Made by a program: the position numbers and the translations under genes. A stretch of DNA of 64,000 bases, taken from positions 1-64,000 of the forward strand of contig CAJXWZ010000022.1 of assembly GCA_913062815.1 (NCBI GenBank), written 5' to 3'. Numbering within the stretch: position 1 is the first letter of the stretch; every line of letters begins with the position of its first letter. The notes under the pieces are model-generated. The model searched no databases. It was not told where the DNA came from and saw only the letters and a program-made list of their open reading frames with translations. The DNA is from an uncultured Colwellia sp. (GTDB lineage Bacteria; Pseudomonadota; Gammaproteobacteria; Enterobacterales; Alteromonadaceae). Shown one piece after another: positions 8,896 through 18,730 of this stretch.

Positions 8896-11592
8896 CTAAC
8901 TTAGCTTGCCATGACATTGCTTGTATTTTTTACCTGAGCCACAAGGACAAGGCTCATTTCTACCGACGCGTGGCACTTGTGGTTTGTCATCTATTGCTTC
9001 AGCACTTTGATGTTGAAATTCTTTTGCTGTTTCAGACTTTCTGTGCTGCTCTTCTACAGCTTCTACATCAGATTCAGCTTGAATTTGAACTTTGGACAAT
9101 ATACCGATTACGTCATATTTTAAGTTATCAAGCATCTCAGTAAATAACTCAAAAGATTCACGTTTATACTCTTGCTTCGGGTTTTTCTGCGCATGAGCTC
9201 TCAGGCCAATACCTTGACGTAAATGATCCATAGCGGCTAAATGCTCTTTCCAATGCGAGTCTAAACTTTGCAGCATTACCGCTTTTTCAAATTGACGAAG
9301 TACATCTGCGCCAACTACTTCTTCTTTATTTTTGTATACTTGCTCAAACTCAGCGACAATCTTTTCGCGCAAGCTTTCTTCATGTAATTTATTATCTTCC
9401 TTCAACCAATTAGCAATGGTTAGCTCGGTATTAAACTCACCTTTAAGCTGATCTTCTAACGCAGGTATATCCCACATTTCATCCATCGATTGTGGTGGAA
9501 TATGTTGATCGATAATACTATTGATAACATCTCCTCGTATATTATCGACTACTTCACCAATTTCAGACTCATCAAGTAATTCATTGCGCTGCTCATAAAT
9601 AACACCACGTTGATCATTGGCAACGTCATCATATTCTAATAGTTGCTTACGCATGTCGAAGTTTCTACCTTCAACTTTTCGCTGAGCATTCTCTATACTT
9701 CGGGTTACCCAAGGGTGTTCAATAGCTTCGCCATGTTCCATACCTAACTTACGCATCATGTTAGAAATACGTTCAGAGGCGAATATACGCATCAAGGAGT
9801 CTTCCATTGAAAGATAAAAGCGTGTAGCACCGGCATCACCTTGACGTCCTGAACGGCCACGTAGCTGATTGTCAATACGACGAGACTCATGACGTTCCGT
9901 AGCTACTATTTTTAAGCCACCAAGTTCAAGTACACGTTCATGGTCAACTTTCCATTGTGCTTTTACTTTTTCAATTTGATCTTCTGTTGGTTTTTTTAGC
10001 TTTACAATGGCTGCATCTAAATTTCCGCCCAAGACTATATCAGTACCGCGACCGGCCATATTAGTTGCAATAGTAACCGCAAATTCTTTACCCGCATCAG
10101 CAACTATTTCAGCTTCTTGCGCATGGAATTTAGCATTTAATACTTTATGTTTAATTTTGGCTTTCTTTAAAAAGCTAGATAAAAATTCTGATGTTTCAAT
10201 AGAAATCGTACCGACTAAAACGGGTTGACCGCGTTTAACGCAGTCTTGGATATCAGCCAAAATTGCTTCAAATTTTTCTTCACCTGTCAGGTAAATTAAA
10301 TCTGCCATATCATCACGAACCATAGGTCTATGCGTTGGGATAATGACAGTTTCAAGGCCGTAAATATGTTGAAATTCAAAAGCTTCAGTATCTGCCGTAC
10401 CTGTCATGCCAGAAAGTTTTTCATAAATTCTGAAAAAGTTTTGGAAGGTGATAGATGCCAATGTTTGGTTTTCATTTTGAATGTTAACACCTTCTTTCGC
10501 CTCAACAGCTTGATGCAAACCTTCAGACCAACGGCGCCCTTCCATAGTACGGCCGGTATGCTCATCAACAATAACAATTTCACCATCTTTAACGATATAA
10601 TCAACATCTTTTAAGAACAGTTTATGTGCACGTAATGCCGCCATTACATGGTGGAGCAAAGTGATATTTGAAGCTGAATATAAGGTATCGCCTTCTTGCA
10701 ATAACCCCTTTTCACGCATGATGTCTTCAATGTTTACTTGACCACGCTCAGTTAAATAAATCTGTTTAGCTTTTTCGTCAATAGTGAAATCGCCTTCAAC
10801 AAAATCTTCCGATTGGCCAGTTTCTTCATCTTTATCTTCTTCACTTTGTACTTCAAGTGTCGGCACTATAAGGTTGATGGCTTGGTAGAGTGCTGAGCTA
10901 TCTTCTGCTTGTCCGGAAATAATTAATGGCGTTCGCGCTTCATCAATTAATATTGAGTCAACTTCATCGATAATGGCAAAGTTAAGTTTCTTCTGTGAAC
11001 GCTCTTCTGGTGAAAACACCATATTGTCACGCAAATAATCGAAACCAAATTCATTGTTGGTACCGTAAGTTATATCTGCTTGATATGCAGCTTGTTTTTC
11101 TTGCGGAGATAAACCTGCAATATTACAGCCTACCGATAACCCTAGAAATTCAAATAATGGACGACTCCAATCAGCATCACGCGTAGCTAAATAGTCGTTT
11201 ACCGTAATAACATGCACACCTTTATCTGTTAAAGCATTTAAATAAGACGGCAAAGTTGCGGTTAATGTTTTTCCTTCACCGGTGCGCATTTCTGCAATTT
11301 TGCCTTCATTTAACACCATGCCGCCAATCATTTGCACATCAAAATGACGCATACCAAATACACGTTTACTGGCTTCACGCACCACAGCAAATGCTTCAGG
11401 TAGAACTTGCTCTAAAGTATCTTCATTAGCTAAACGTTGTTTAAACTCAGCAGTCTTCGCCTTTAATTCTTCATCACTTAATGCTTCAAGAATTGGCTCT
11501 AACGCATTTATTTTTTTTACTTCTTTGCCCATTTGTTTTAGTAATCTATCGTTACGACTACCGAACATTTTTGTCAACAACTTTACAAACAT
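8896..11592 (-). CDS. secA: Preprotein translocase ATPase SecA
   Basis: SecA is the motor that drives unfolded preproteins through SecYEG. The 898-aa protein is full length. It shows the nucleotide-binding domain with MRTGEGKTL (Walker A), [13 protein letters not shown] (Walker B region), the preprotein crosslinking domain, NBD2 with [11 protein letters not shown] and [11 protein letters not shown], the helical wing and scaffold domains, and a C-terminal zinc motif [14 protein letters not shown] that binds SecB and phospholipid. The upstream gene codes for an M23 peptidase, not a recognisable SecM, so E. coli-type arrest control of secA is not evident here. Confidence 0.97.
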   Translation of the reverse strand: MFVKLLTKMFGSRNDRLLKQMGKEVKKINALEPILEALSDEELKAKTAEFKQRLANEDTLEQVLPEAFAVVREASKRVFGMRHFDVQMIGGMVLNEGKIAEMRTGEGKTLTATLPSYLNALTDKGVHVITVNDYLATRDADWSRPLFEFLGLSVGCNIAGLSPQEKQAAYQADITYGTNNEFGFDYLRDNMVFSPEERSQKKLNFAIIDEVDSILIDEARTPLIISGQAEDSSALYQAINLIVPTLEVQSEEDKDEETGQSEDFVEGDFTIDEKAKQIYLTERGQVNIEDIMREKGLLQEGDTLYSASNITLLHHVMAALRAHKLFLKDVDYIVKDGEIVIVDEHTGRTMEGRRWSEGLHQAVEAKEGVNIQNENQTLASITFQNFFRIYEKLSGMTGTADTEAFEFQHIYGLETVIIPTHRPMVRDDMADLIYLTGEEKFEAILADIQDCVKRGQPVLVGTISIETSEFLSSFLKKAKIKHKVLNAKFHAQEAEIVADAGKEFAVTIATNMAGRGTDIVLGGNLDAAIVKLKKPTEDQIEKVKAQWKVDHERVLELGGLKIVATERHESRRIDNQLRGRSGRQGDAGATRFYLSMEDSLMRIFASERISNMMRKLGMEHGEAIEHPWVTRSIENAQRKVEGRNFDMRKQLLEYDDVANDQRGVIYEQRNELLDESEIGEVVDNIRGDVINSIIDQHIPPQSMDEMWDIPALEDQLKGEFNTELTIANWLKEDNKLHEESLREKIVAEFEQVYKNKEEVVGADVLRQFEKAVMLQSLDSHWKEHLAAMDHLRQGIGLRAHAQKNPKQEYKRESFELFTEMLDNLKYDVIGILSKVQIQAESDVEAVEEQHRKSETAKEFQHQSAEAIDDKPQVPRVGRNEPCPCGSGKKYKQCHGKLS

Positions 11593-11668
11593 CTTATTAA
11601 ACCATTTTGTCGTGTGTAGTGGATAAAATCATTTTGCCCACTGTATGAATATTATTATTTAATTATCG

Positions 11669-12604
11669 TTATTTAGCTTTGCGATAAACGAATTTCAGCG
11701 GATTAACCTGCTTATTGTTATGCAATATCTCGTAATGAACATGCGGACCAGTCGAACGTCCTGTACTGCCCATTTTTGCAATTACTTGTCCTTTAATTAC
11801 CACATCGCCAACCTTAACAAGTAAGGTCTTGTTATGACCATAGCGAGTCTTTAGTCCATCACCATGATTAATCTCTATTAACTCGCCATAGCCATAGCGC
11901 TTATTGGCCCAGCTAACCACACCAGATGCGGTCGCGATAATATCACCGTTTTCTTTTCCAGCAAAATCAATGCCTTTATGCATTGCAGGTCGACCATTAA
12001 ATGGGTCTTTACGCATACCGAAATATGACGACAACCAACCCTTAGTTATCGGGCGACCAGATAAGTAACGTGTATTTTCTATATGGTGACCCAAAGTTAA
12101 AGATTCAAGCATGTGTAGTTGATTTTCTTCGTGATCAAGGGACTTTTCTAATTGGCTAATTTCAACAAGCAGTTGTGAAAATGATTTTTTACTGATTATG
12201 CTTGTCGTAGATGTTGGGCCACCACGAGGAGGAAGCTGATCAAAATTAAATTCTTGTGCTGGAATATTAGCATTATCTGCCAATCTTTCGCCTAAAGCAT
12301 TCAATCTTAGTACATGGCTTTGTAATTCAGCTAACTTCATGGTTAAGGCTGTTATTTGTTGCTTTTTTAGTGCTACTTCTTTTATGTCCTTAATATCATC
12401 TACCACTATATTGTCTGGTACATCATTCGACTGCCCTGCAAGATAGTTGCTTTTATTGACTGGTTTTTCGTCAGTTGACAATAACAAGTGCACAATAACA
12501 CCGGAAAGCAACGCAAAAACTAAAACAGCCGACAGCCAATGCAACTTATTTAGGCGCATTGAGAATCTTACATTCTTTCCACGGTATAGTAGTGTTAAAC
12601 TCAT
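11669..12604 (-). CDS. Membrane-anchored M23 (LytM-type) peptidoglycan peptidase
   Basis: This 311-aa protein has one membrane segment near the N-terminus (about 23-45), a coiled-coil periplasmic stalk (about 70-170), and a C-terminal M23 domain. Zinc ligands are visible as HKGIDFAG (His and Asp) and HVHYE, so the enzyme should be an active zinc endopeptidase cleaving peptide crosslinks, unlike the degenerate EnvC/NlpD activators. It sits between lpxC/dciA and secA, where E. coli has secM. A later ATG at 12559 is possible, but it would cut the conserved-looking YRGKNVRFS start. The exact substrate and partner are unknown. Confidence 0.85.
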   Translation of the reverse strand: MSLTLLYRGKNVRFSMRLNKLHWLSAVLVFALLSGVIVHLLLSTDEKPVNKSNYLAGQSNDVPDNIVVDDIKDIKEVALKKQQITALTMKLAELQSHVLRLNALGERLADNANIPAQEFNFDQLPPRGGPTSTTSIISKKSFSQLLVEISQLEKSLDHEENQLHMLESLTLGHHIENTRYLSGRPITKGWLSSYFGMRKDPFNGRPAMHKGIDFAGKENGDIIATASGVVSWANKRYGYGELIEINHGDGLKTRYGHNKTLLVKVGDVVIKGQVIAKMGSTGRSTGPHVHYEILHNNKQVNPLKFVYRKAK

Positions 12605-12615
12605 AATTATTGTTC

Positions 12616-12628
12616 GGGAATAATTCCC
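12616..12628. promoter_or_regulatory. 13-bp palindrome in the divergent dciA/M23 promoter region
   Basis: GGGAATAATTCCC is a perfect palindrome around a central base, in the 57-bp gap between the divergent M23 gene and dciA. It could be an operator for either gene; no regulator is identified. Confidence 0.3.
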
Positions 12629-12661
12629 TTCCTACAAGAAATACAGATCTGGTTTACTTTT

Positions 12662-13156
12662 ATGGCACGACGACCAAAAAAACCTAAAGACATGTCGACC
12701 TTATTTAATTCGGCGACAGGCACTTTGGCACAAATCCAAGCAAAAACCAACTCTTTGAGTACATTGTCAGATATTGTACGACAAATATGCCCTGACCTGC
12801 CAGAAGATACGTTCAATATAGCCAACTTTGTGCAATCAACCTTAATCATAGAGGTTAAATCTCCTGTTTGGGGACAAAGACTACAATTTGAGCGCAACAC
12901 TATTTGCCAAGCATTAATAATACAAACGGAAGGTCAGTTTTCGCAAATAGAAATAAAAGTGAATCCACAAGGTCATAGACAAGTGCCAAATCAAGCAACA
13001 TATAACCGGCACCAACACGCAATGAACAATAGTTCAGTGCAAAATATTTCCAGTGGCACGGCTTCACATTTATTAGAGATAGCAGAAAATGCACCGGAAG
13101 GATTAAAAAGAAAGCTTAAGAAGCTTGCCGCTAATGTCAATAAAACTGGTCAATAA
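12662..13156 (+). CDS. dciA: DciA (DUF721), replicative helicase loader/operator
   Basis: This 164-aa protein has the DUF721 pattern in its first 100 residues: a helix, then LSDIVRQICP, FVQSTLIIEVKSPVWGQRLQFERNTI. DciA is the ancestral loader of DnaB onto oriC in bacteria that lack the phage-derived DnaC, and Alteromonadales are among these. The C-terminal third is low in conservation and basic at the end, as is common. It is the only plus-strand gene inside the dcw/secA block, convergent with lpxC and divergent from the M23 gene. Confidence 0.87.
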   Translation: MARRPKKPKDMSTLFNSATGTLAQIQAKTNSLSTLSDIVRQICPDLPEDTFNIANFVQSTLIIEVKSPVWGQRLQFERNTICQALIIQTEGQFSQIEIKVNPQGHRQVPNQATYNRHQHAMNNSSVQNISSGTASHLLEIAENAPEGLKRKLKKLAANVNKTGQ

Positions 13157-13183
13157 AAAACCGAGACTAAGCTCGGCTCTTTA
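13155..13183. terminator. Bidirectional terminator between dciA and lpxC
   Basis: CCGAG at 13161-13165 pairs with CTCGG at 13172-13176. On the minus strand the stem is followed by six T (13155-13160 as A), a strong terminator for lpxC; on the plus strand the T-rich tail is weaker. Confidence 0.75.
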
Positions 13184-13198
13184 TGCTTAGAGACTTTA

Positions 13199-14119
13199 TT
13201 AAAAAGCCCCTGCATTAATTTCTTGATATTCTATTGGGGAAGCCAACTTATCATCTTCGTATGTGACCCATTCCCAAGCATCTCGCTGCTTAAATACTTC
13301 TCTTAGCAATAAGTTATTAAGCCCATGCCCTGATTTAAAAGCATTTAATTCTGCCAGAATGCTTGCACTTCCCATATATAAATCACCTATGGCATCGAGA
13401 ATCTTATGCTTCACAAATTCATCATCATAACGTAATTCATTTTTATTAAGCATTCGATATTCATCAAGCACAATCGCATTTTCCAAACTACCACCTAAAG
13501 CCAGGTTGTGAGATCGGAGGAACTCAATATCCTTCATAAAACCAAAAGTTCGTGCCCGGCTGATTTCTTTGATAAAAGAGCAACTGGAAAAATCCATACT
13601 CATAGTTTGGCATGTGTTAGCTATAACAGGATGGTTAAATTCGATAGAAAAATTTACACGAAAGCCTTCAAAAGGAAGCAGCTCAGCCCATTTATCACCT
13701 TCTTCAACCCGAATAGCCTTTTTAATACGAATAAAACGTTTAGCGGCATTTTGCGTTTCAATACCAACCGATTGAATTAAATAGACAAAAGGAAGAGCGC
13801 TACCATCCATAATTGGAATTTCTGGTGCATCAACATCAATGATTAAGTTATCTATGCCTAAGCCAGCAACTGCTGATAACAAATGTTCAACAGTTGATAC
13901 TTTCACTTGCTGTTCATTAACTAAGCAAGTACACAAGGTAGTTTCACCCACAGCTTCTGGGGTAGCTTTAATATCAACTATAGGGTCAAGATCTACTCGA
14001 CGGAATACAATACCAGTGTTTGCTGGAGCAGGACGGAGAGTGACCTGAACCTTTTCACCTTTATGTAAACCAACCCCTACGGTTGAAACACTTGTTTTTA
14101 ATGTACGTTGCTTAATCAT
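13199..14119 (-). CDS. lpxC: UDP-3-O-acyl-N-acetylglucosamine deacetylase LpxC
   Basis: LpxC is the committed, zinc-dependent step of lipid A synthesis. The 306-aa protein begins [19 protein letters not shown], as in E. coli (305 aa). Zinc ligands are H79 (STVEHLLSA) and the later [11 protein letters not shown] motif (His and Asp). The frame is open 12 codons upstream to 14155, but 14119 matches the family start. The gene has its own good promoter (14235-14263) and so may be expressed apart from ftsZ. The C-terminus lacks an obvious FtsH degron like that of E. coli. Confidence 0.96.
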   Translation of the reverse strand: MIKQRTLKTSVSTVGVGLHKGEKVQVTLRPAPANTGIVFRRVDLDPIVDIKATPEAVGETTLCTCLVNEQQVKVSTVEHLLSAVAGLGIDNLIIDVDAPEIPIMDGSALPFVYLIQSVGIETQNAAKRFIRIKKAIRVEEGDKWAELLPFEGFRVNFSIEFNHPVIANTCQTMSMDFSSCSFIKEISRARTFGFMKDIEFLRSHNLALGGSLENAIVLDEYRMLNKNELRYDDEFVKHKILDAIGDLYMGSASILAELNAFKSGHGLNNLLLREVFKQRDAWEWVTYEDDKLASPIEYQEINAGAF

Positions 14120-14234
14120 GTTAACTTTGCCTTCGTCATTTTGACTATATGTCAACTACTCAAGCTTTACTCATTAGAAGTAATCCAGCTCATAGTAACC
14201 ACACAGAACAGTCCGCTAAATTTAACGGGCGCAC

Positions 14235-14263
14235 AATATAACAAAAAAACTTAATAAATTCAA
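14235..14263 (-). promoter_or_regulatory. Strong sigma-70-type promoter for lpxC
   Basis: On the minus strand TTGAAT (14258-14263) is followed after exactly 17 bp by TATATT (14235-14240), then a GC-rich GTGCGCCCG. A leader of about 110 nt results. It begins with the 8-bp hairpin CCGTTAAA/TTTAGCGG, with one G-T pair. Confidence 0.65.
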
Positions 14264-14382
14264 AACTTATCAAATTTGTCAGTTTTAAAAATACAAGTAT
14301 TACAATTTCTATATCAGCCAGCAAATGACGTAACCTTATGCTTTCGAAAAAGAATTTGTAAATTCAATCGATTACTTTGCTA

Positions 14383-15546
14383 CTAATCAGCCTGTTTACG
14401 CAAAAATGCCGGTATATCTAGGTAGTTATCCAAATCTGCATGGGCTACCTTTTGCGCATTACTATCAGTCATAGTAACAGGCTCTACTGCCATTTCTGCT
14501 TGTGGCGCAGCAGATGGTGTGAAATCACCGCCAACTACTTTTTGCTCAACCATTGGCGCAGGGGTTACCAGTGTTATGTCTGGCTTACTCTCAGCACCAA
14601 TGCCTGTTGCAACAACCGTTACTCTAAGCTCTTCTGTCATCTCTGGGTCAATTACCGCGCCCACAACAACAGTAGCATTTTCACTAGCAAAGGCTTTAAC
14701 TGCATTACCAACTGTTTCAAATTCATCAATACTGATATCCATACCAGCCGTGATATTAACTAAAATACCGCGTGCACCCGCTAGATCTACATCTTCAAGT
14801 AATGGGCTAGAAATAGCTGCTTCTGCAGCTTCTTCTGCTCTATCTTCACCTGATGCAATACCAGATCCCATCATAGCAGTACCCATTTCAGACATGACAG
14901 TGCGCACATCGGCGAAATCGACATTAATTAAGCCAGGGCGTGTAATTAGCTCAGCAATACCTTGTACTGCGCCTAATAGAACATTGTTTGCCGCTTTAAA
15001 AGCATCTAACAAACTAGTTCCCGGCCCTAATACTTTTAACAACTTTTCGTTAGGTATGGTTATCAAGGAATCAACACTTTTTGCCAGTGCTTCAATGCCT
15101 TGATCCGCATAATTCATGCGCTTTTTGCCTTCAAATGGAAACGGTTTAGTCACTACTGCAACGGTTAAAATCCCCATTTCTTTAGCAACTTCAGCTACCA
15201 CTGGCGCTGCACCTGTACCAGTGCCTCCGCCCATACCTGCTGCGATAAACACCATATCAGCACCTTGTAGCGTTTGCATGATCGTATCACGATCTTCTTC
15301 TGCCGCTTGGCGTCCAATATTAGGATTGGCACCAGCCCCTAAACCTTTGGTTACGTCAGTCCCCAACTGTAAAGTGACGTTTGCCGAAGAATTTCTCAAC
15401 GCTTGCGAATCAGTATTCGCTGTTGTAAATTCCACACCCTCAATGGTTTGGCATACCATATGCTCAACAGCGTTACCGCCACCGCCACCAACACCGATGA
15501 CTTTAATCACCGCTTCTTCATTATGATCTTCCATCAATTCAAACAT
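14383..15546 (-). CDS. ftsZ: Cell division GTPase FtsZ
   Basis: FtsZ is the tubulin-like GTPase that forms the division ring. This 387-aa protein carries the glycine-rich [10 protein letters not shown] start, the tubulin signature [13 protein letters not shown], and the T7 loop [12 protein letters not shown] variable linker follows, and the conserved C-terminal peptide [15 protein letters not shown] binds FtsA, ZipA and ZapD. A GGAGAG ribosome binding site precedes the ATG. A perfect 7-bp hairpin lies in the 86-bp ftsA-ftsZ gap. Confidence 0.97.
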   Translation of the reverse strand: MFELMEDHNEEAVIKVIGVGGGGGNAVEHMVCQTIEGVEFTTANTDSQALRNSSANVTLQLGTDVTKGLGAGANPNIGRQAAEEDRDTIMQTLQGADMVFIAAGMGGGTGTGAAPVVAEVAKEMGILTVAVVTKPFPFEGKKRMNYADQGIEALAKSVDSLITIPNEKLLKVLGPGTSLLDAFKAANNVLLGAVQGIAELITRPGLINVDFADVRTVMSEMGTAMMGSGIASGEDRAEEAAEAAISSPLLEDVDLAGARGILVNITAGMDISIDEFETVGNAVKAFASENATVVVGAVIDPEMTEELRVTVVATGIGAESKPDITLVTPAPMVEQKVVGGDFTPSAAPQAEMAVEPVTMTDSNAQKVAHADLDNYLDIPAFLRKQAD

Positions 15547-15573
15547 TTTTCTCTCTCCGTTTTTTTACTAAAA

Positions 15574-15599
15574 TTGTCAGAATAATTTCTGACTGACAA
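15574..15599 (-). promoter_or_regulatory. Hairpin in the ftsA-ftsZ gap
   Basis: GTCAGAA and TTCTGAC (15576-15593) form a perfect 7-bp stem with a 4-nt loop. An overlapping alternative stem TTGTCAG/CTGACAA (15574-15599) excludes it. No T-run follows, so it is not a terminator; it could affect mRNA stability or ftsZ translation. Confidence 0.4.
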
Positions 15600-15632
15600 A
15601 CAATTCTAAGGATTTCAATTTTCATATAAAAA

Positions 15633-16868
15633 TTAAAACTCCCCTTTAAACCATGCATGAAGGCGAGACCACAAACCAGTGACGCCTTCAGACTTATTAT
15701 GCTCTTTTATGCCAGACTCATGTGCTTGCATGCCATAATGTAGCAGACCAACAACCGTGGCATAACTTGGATCATTTACATATTCTTTTAACCCCTCCAC
15801 CATTAAAGGTGAAGCGATGCGCACTGGCATTTGAAAAACTTCTTCGGCAAACTCTACAACGCCTTCCATTTTTGCGGTACCACCGGTTAGTACATAACCA
15901 GCAGCGATTTGATCTTCTAAACCGGCTTCTCTTACTTCTTCTTGAATTAATTCAAATAATTCGTGATATCGTGGTTCCACAACTTCAGATAGCGTGTGTC
16001 GAGACATAGTACGTGCCGGTCGACCACCAACACTTGGCACATCAATACTTTCTTCCATACTCACTAAATGTTTTAGCGCACAGGCATATTGCACTTTTAT
16101 GTCTTCGGCATGACTTATTGGCGTTCTAAATATTTTAGCTATATCACTGGTGACTTGATTTCCTGCGACCGGAATTACGGCTGTGTGTCGTAGCGCTCCG
16201 CCAGTAAAAATTGAGATATCCATAGTGCCAGCACCGATATCCACAACACAAATCCCTAATTCTTTTTCATCATCAGTCAATATTGAGTAACTAGAAGCTA
16301 AGGCTGAAAAAATAAGCTGGTCGGCGGTTAAATTACATCTTTCAACACACTTTACTAAGTTCTTTGCCATATCATTGGCACAAGTCACAATATGTACTTT
16401 AGCTTCCATACGGACACCTGACATGCCAATAGGGCTTTTGATACCATCTTGACAGTCAATGCTGTATTCTTGCGGCAATACGTGCAACATCCGACGCTCT
16501 GCTGAAATAGGTACGCTTCGAGCGGTATGAATAACGTTATCAACATCCTCTTGAATGACTTCTTTATCATTAATTGGCACCATGCCATTTTCATTTTGAC
16601 AACTAATGTGCTTCCCAGAAATACCTAGATAAATTGAGCTAATTTGGCAATCCGCCATTAATTCAGCTTCATTAATGGCACGTTGAATCGACTGGATTAC
16701 TAAATTCAAATCGTTAACACCACCTTTATCCATACCTCGTGCAGGCTGATTACCAACACCAACAATGCTTAATTTATTGTCTGGGGTAATTTCGCCAACG
16801 GCGACGGAAATTTTAGATGTGCCGATATCTAGTCCAACGACTAAATTTCTTTCTGTAACTTTAGACAT
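15633..16868 (-). CDS. ftsA: Cell division protein FtsA
   Basis: FtsA is the actin-like ATPase that tethers FtsZ to the membrane. The 411-aa protein starts with the ATPase phosphate-1 motif (VVGLDIGTSKISVAVGE) and has VVDIGAGTMDISIF and VLTGGTAKMEGV. The C-terminal amphipathic membrane-targeting helix is visible (LWSRLHAWFKGEF). Its start overlaps the end of ftsQ by 8 nt, consistent with translational coupling. Confidence 0.96.
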   Translation of the reverse strand: MSKVTERNLVVGLDIGTSKISVAVGEITPDNKLSIVGVGNQPARGMDKGGVNDLNLVIQSIQRAINEAELMADCQISSIYLGISGKHISCQNENGMVPINDKEVIQEDVDNVIHTARSVPISAERRMLHVLPQEYSIDCQDGIKSPIGMSGVRMEAKVHIVTCANDMAKNLVKCVERCNLTADQLIFSALASSYSILTDDEKELGICVVDIGAGTMDISIFTGGALRHTAVIPVAGNQVTSDIAKIFRTPISHAEDIKVQYACALKHLVSMEESIDVPSVGGRPARTMSRHTLSEVVEPRYHELFELIQEEVREAGLEDQIAAGYVLTGGTAKMEGVVEFAEEVFQMPVRIASPLMVEGLKEYVNDPSYATVVGLLHYGMQAHESGIKEHNKSEGVTGLWSRLHAWFKGEF

Positions 16869-17760
16869 TCAAGATCAACTCTGTTGTTTGCGGCTTATTA
16901 GTTCTAAATTCATGGTTTTGTAGCATCAATATGCGGCTTGGTTTTTGTTGTTTTTTTACGTTCATGCTAAATGACAAAGTAGCGACTTGTTTCCAGCCAA
17001 CTGCCAATCCCGTATCATAACGTAAATCGATATAATCCACCGCTTGTTTTAACTGTTTTTTACGATTATTTTGCTGTTTTACTTTTTGCTTTAAATGCGT
17101 TTTGATTAAAGGATATACATCCATAAATCTTTGTACTCTTTTTACTCTATCTTCACGCCCTAAATTAAGCATTACGCCATCACTGAGTGTTAACTGCCAC
17201 GAATAACGTTCGCTCAGTACTAACTCCTCAATAGCCAAATCTCTATACTCAAGTAAGTCGTTTAAATTAGTAAAATTCTTTAAAGCTAATAGTTCAGTTC
17301 CTTCTGGCCCGAAAAACTCCGGTAAAGGTTCAATCAGTTGCGCTTTATTTGCTTGAAATGCCTTACCGAATTGGTTTAATAAAAAATCATCATTCCATAA
17401 AGCAACCGGTGTTTGATCTACTACATATATTTTCACTTCATCTGGCCATTGCTTTCTAACCGCGACAGAATAGACCCAAGGTAGAGCAAGTACTTGGTCT
17501 TGAATTTCATTAACATTTATTTGAAAAAAGTTTCCCAAGTCAATATTACTCATGGCATTGAGTACATCATCTTGCTGGGTATATGGCATTTCCCCACTAA
17601 TAACAATCGACTTCACTGGGACCTGCTCTTGTTCAACTAATATTTTAGTTAACCACCAGCCAATACTTATCAAACCAATAAGTACAAACACGAAAAACAC
17701 CAAGCCTAGTCCAAATGACCATGCTTGTTGATTTTCAGTTGTTGTACTTTTTATATTCAT
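16861..17760 (-). CDS. ftsQ: Cell division protein FtsQ
   Basis: FtsQ is the single-pass divisome scaffold protein that joins FtsL and FtsB. This 299-aa protein has one membrane helix (about 16-39), a POTRA domain (VKSIVISGEMPYTQQDDV...) and the beta domain with WPDEVKIYVVDQTPVALWNDD. Length is near the family norm. It lies between ddl and ftsA, as in E. coli, with a 37-nt gap to ddl. Confidence 0.95.
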   Translation of the reverse strand: MNIKSTTTENQQAWSFGLGLVFFVFVLIGLISIGWWLTKILVEQEQVPVKSIVISGEMPYTQQDDVLNAMSNIDLGNFFQINVNEIQDQVLALPWVYSVAVRKQWPDEVKIYVVDQTPVALWNDDFLLNQFGKAFQANKAQLIEPLPEFFGPEGTELLALKNFTNLNDLLEYRDLAIEELVLSERYSWQLTLSDGVMLNLGREDRVKRVQRFMDVYPLIKTHLKQKVKQQNNRKKQLKQAVDYIDLRYDTGLAVGWKQVATLSFSMNVKKQQKPSRILMLQNHEFRTNKPQTTELILNV

Positions 17761-17797
17761 TATTAACTCTTATCTATTACATTAATCACAAAGAAAA

Positions 17798-18730
17798 CTA
17801 TTTCACACTACTCAATACTATGCGCTCGACTAGCTCACTAAACGTTAATCCATACGCTTTTGCCGCTTTTGGTACAAGTGAGGTTTGCGTCATCCCTGGG
17901 ACAGTATTTACTTCTAATAATTGCCAACGCCCTTGACTATCTTGCATCAAATCAACACGTCCCCAGCCACTGGCGCCTGTTGCCTTAAATGCTTGTAACG
18001 ATATTGCTTTTATTTCGTCTTCTTCAGATTTTGGCAAACCACAGGGGCAATGATATTGCGTGCTGGTAGACTGATACTTCGCTTCATAGTCATAAAACTC
18101 TCGTGGCGTTTCCATATGGATTGCGGGGAGCGCTTCCTCGTCAATAATGGCGACGGTATATTCAGGGCCGTCAATCCATGCTTCTATTAAAACTTCACTA
18201 TCAAAACCAAAAGCTTCAATCAATGCATTGTTAAGTTTCTCAACTGAGTCAGCCATTGCCATACCAATGCTCGAGCCTTCATGAGCGGGCTTAACCATGA
18301 CCTTCCCACCTAAAGCTTGTAGTTGCTTTTCAATATCAAGTTCACTAAAGTCTTTTTTTCTTACCACGGCAAAGGCCGCAGTTGGTAACTCGCATGCTTT
18401 GAATATCTGTTTACTGCGCACTTTATCCATTGATAATGCCGAGCCTAAGACATTTGAACCGGTATACTCAATACCTAGATTCTCTAATGCTCCTTGCAAA
18501 CAGCCATCTTCACCACCACGCCCATGTAACGCTATAAAAACACGCTTAATGTTCTGCTCTACTAAGTCAGATAGTGGTGTGTCTTTGGTATCCATCAACA
18601 CCACATTAAAACCTGCCTGTTCTAGGCCTTGCGCTATGGCTAGCCCTGAGTTCAGTGAAACATCGCGTTCGGCTGAATCTCCGCCATAAAGAACGGCAAT
18701 AGGCTCCTTTTTTAACTTAGCGAAAGTCAT
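17798..18730 (-). CDS. ddl: D-alanine--D-alanine ligase
   Basis: This 310-aa ATP-grasp enzyme makes the D-Ala-D-Ala dipeptide for peptidoglycan precursors. Family signatures are [17 protein letters not shown], the HGRGGEDG substrate loop, [10 protein letters not shown], and [17 protein letters not shown] with the Mg-binding Glu and Asn. It is the DdlB type within dcw. Its start touches the murC stop (18730/18731). Confidence 0.96.
   Translation of the reverse strand: MTFAKLKKEPIAVLYGGDSAERDVSLNSGLAIAQGLEQAGFNVVLMDTKDTPLSDLVEQNIKRVFIALHGRGGEDGCLQGALENLGIEYTGSNVLGSALSMDKVRSKQIFKACELPTAAFAVVRKKDFSELDIEKQLQALGGKVMVKPAHEGSSIGMAMADSVEKLNNALIEAFGFDSEVLIEAWIDGPEYTVAIIDEEALPAIHMETPREFYDYEAKYQSTSTQYHCPCGLPKSEEDEIKAISLQAFKATGASGWGRVDLMQDSQGRWQLLEVNTVPGMTQTSLVPKAAKAYGLTFSELVERIVLSSVK

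Noticed and set aside
14519..15526. Two long open frames (194 and 136 codons) on the plus strand inside ftsZ
   Set aside because: They lie antisense to ftsZ, have no ribosome binding site, and are Ala/Ser/Pro-rich translations of the complementary strand of a conserved gene.
18297..18689. 130-codon open frame antisense to ddl
   Set aside because: Shadow of the ddl coding strand; no start signal and no recognisable protein.
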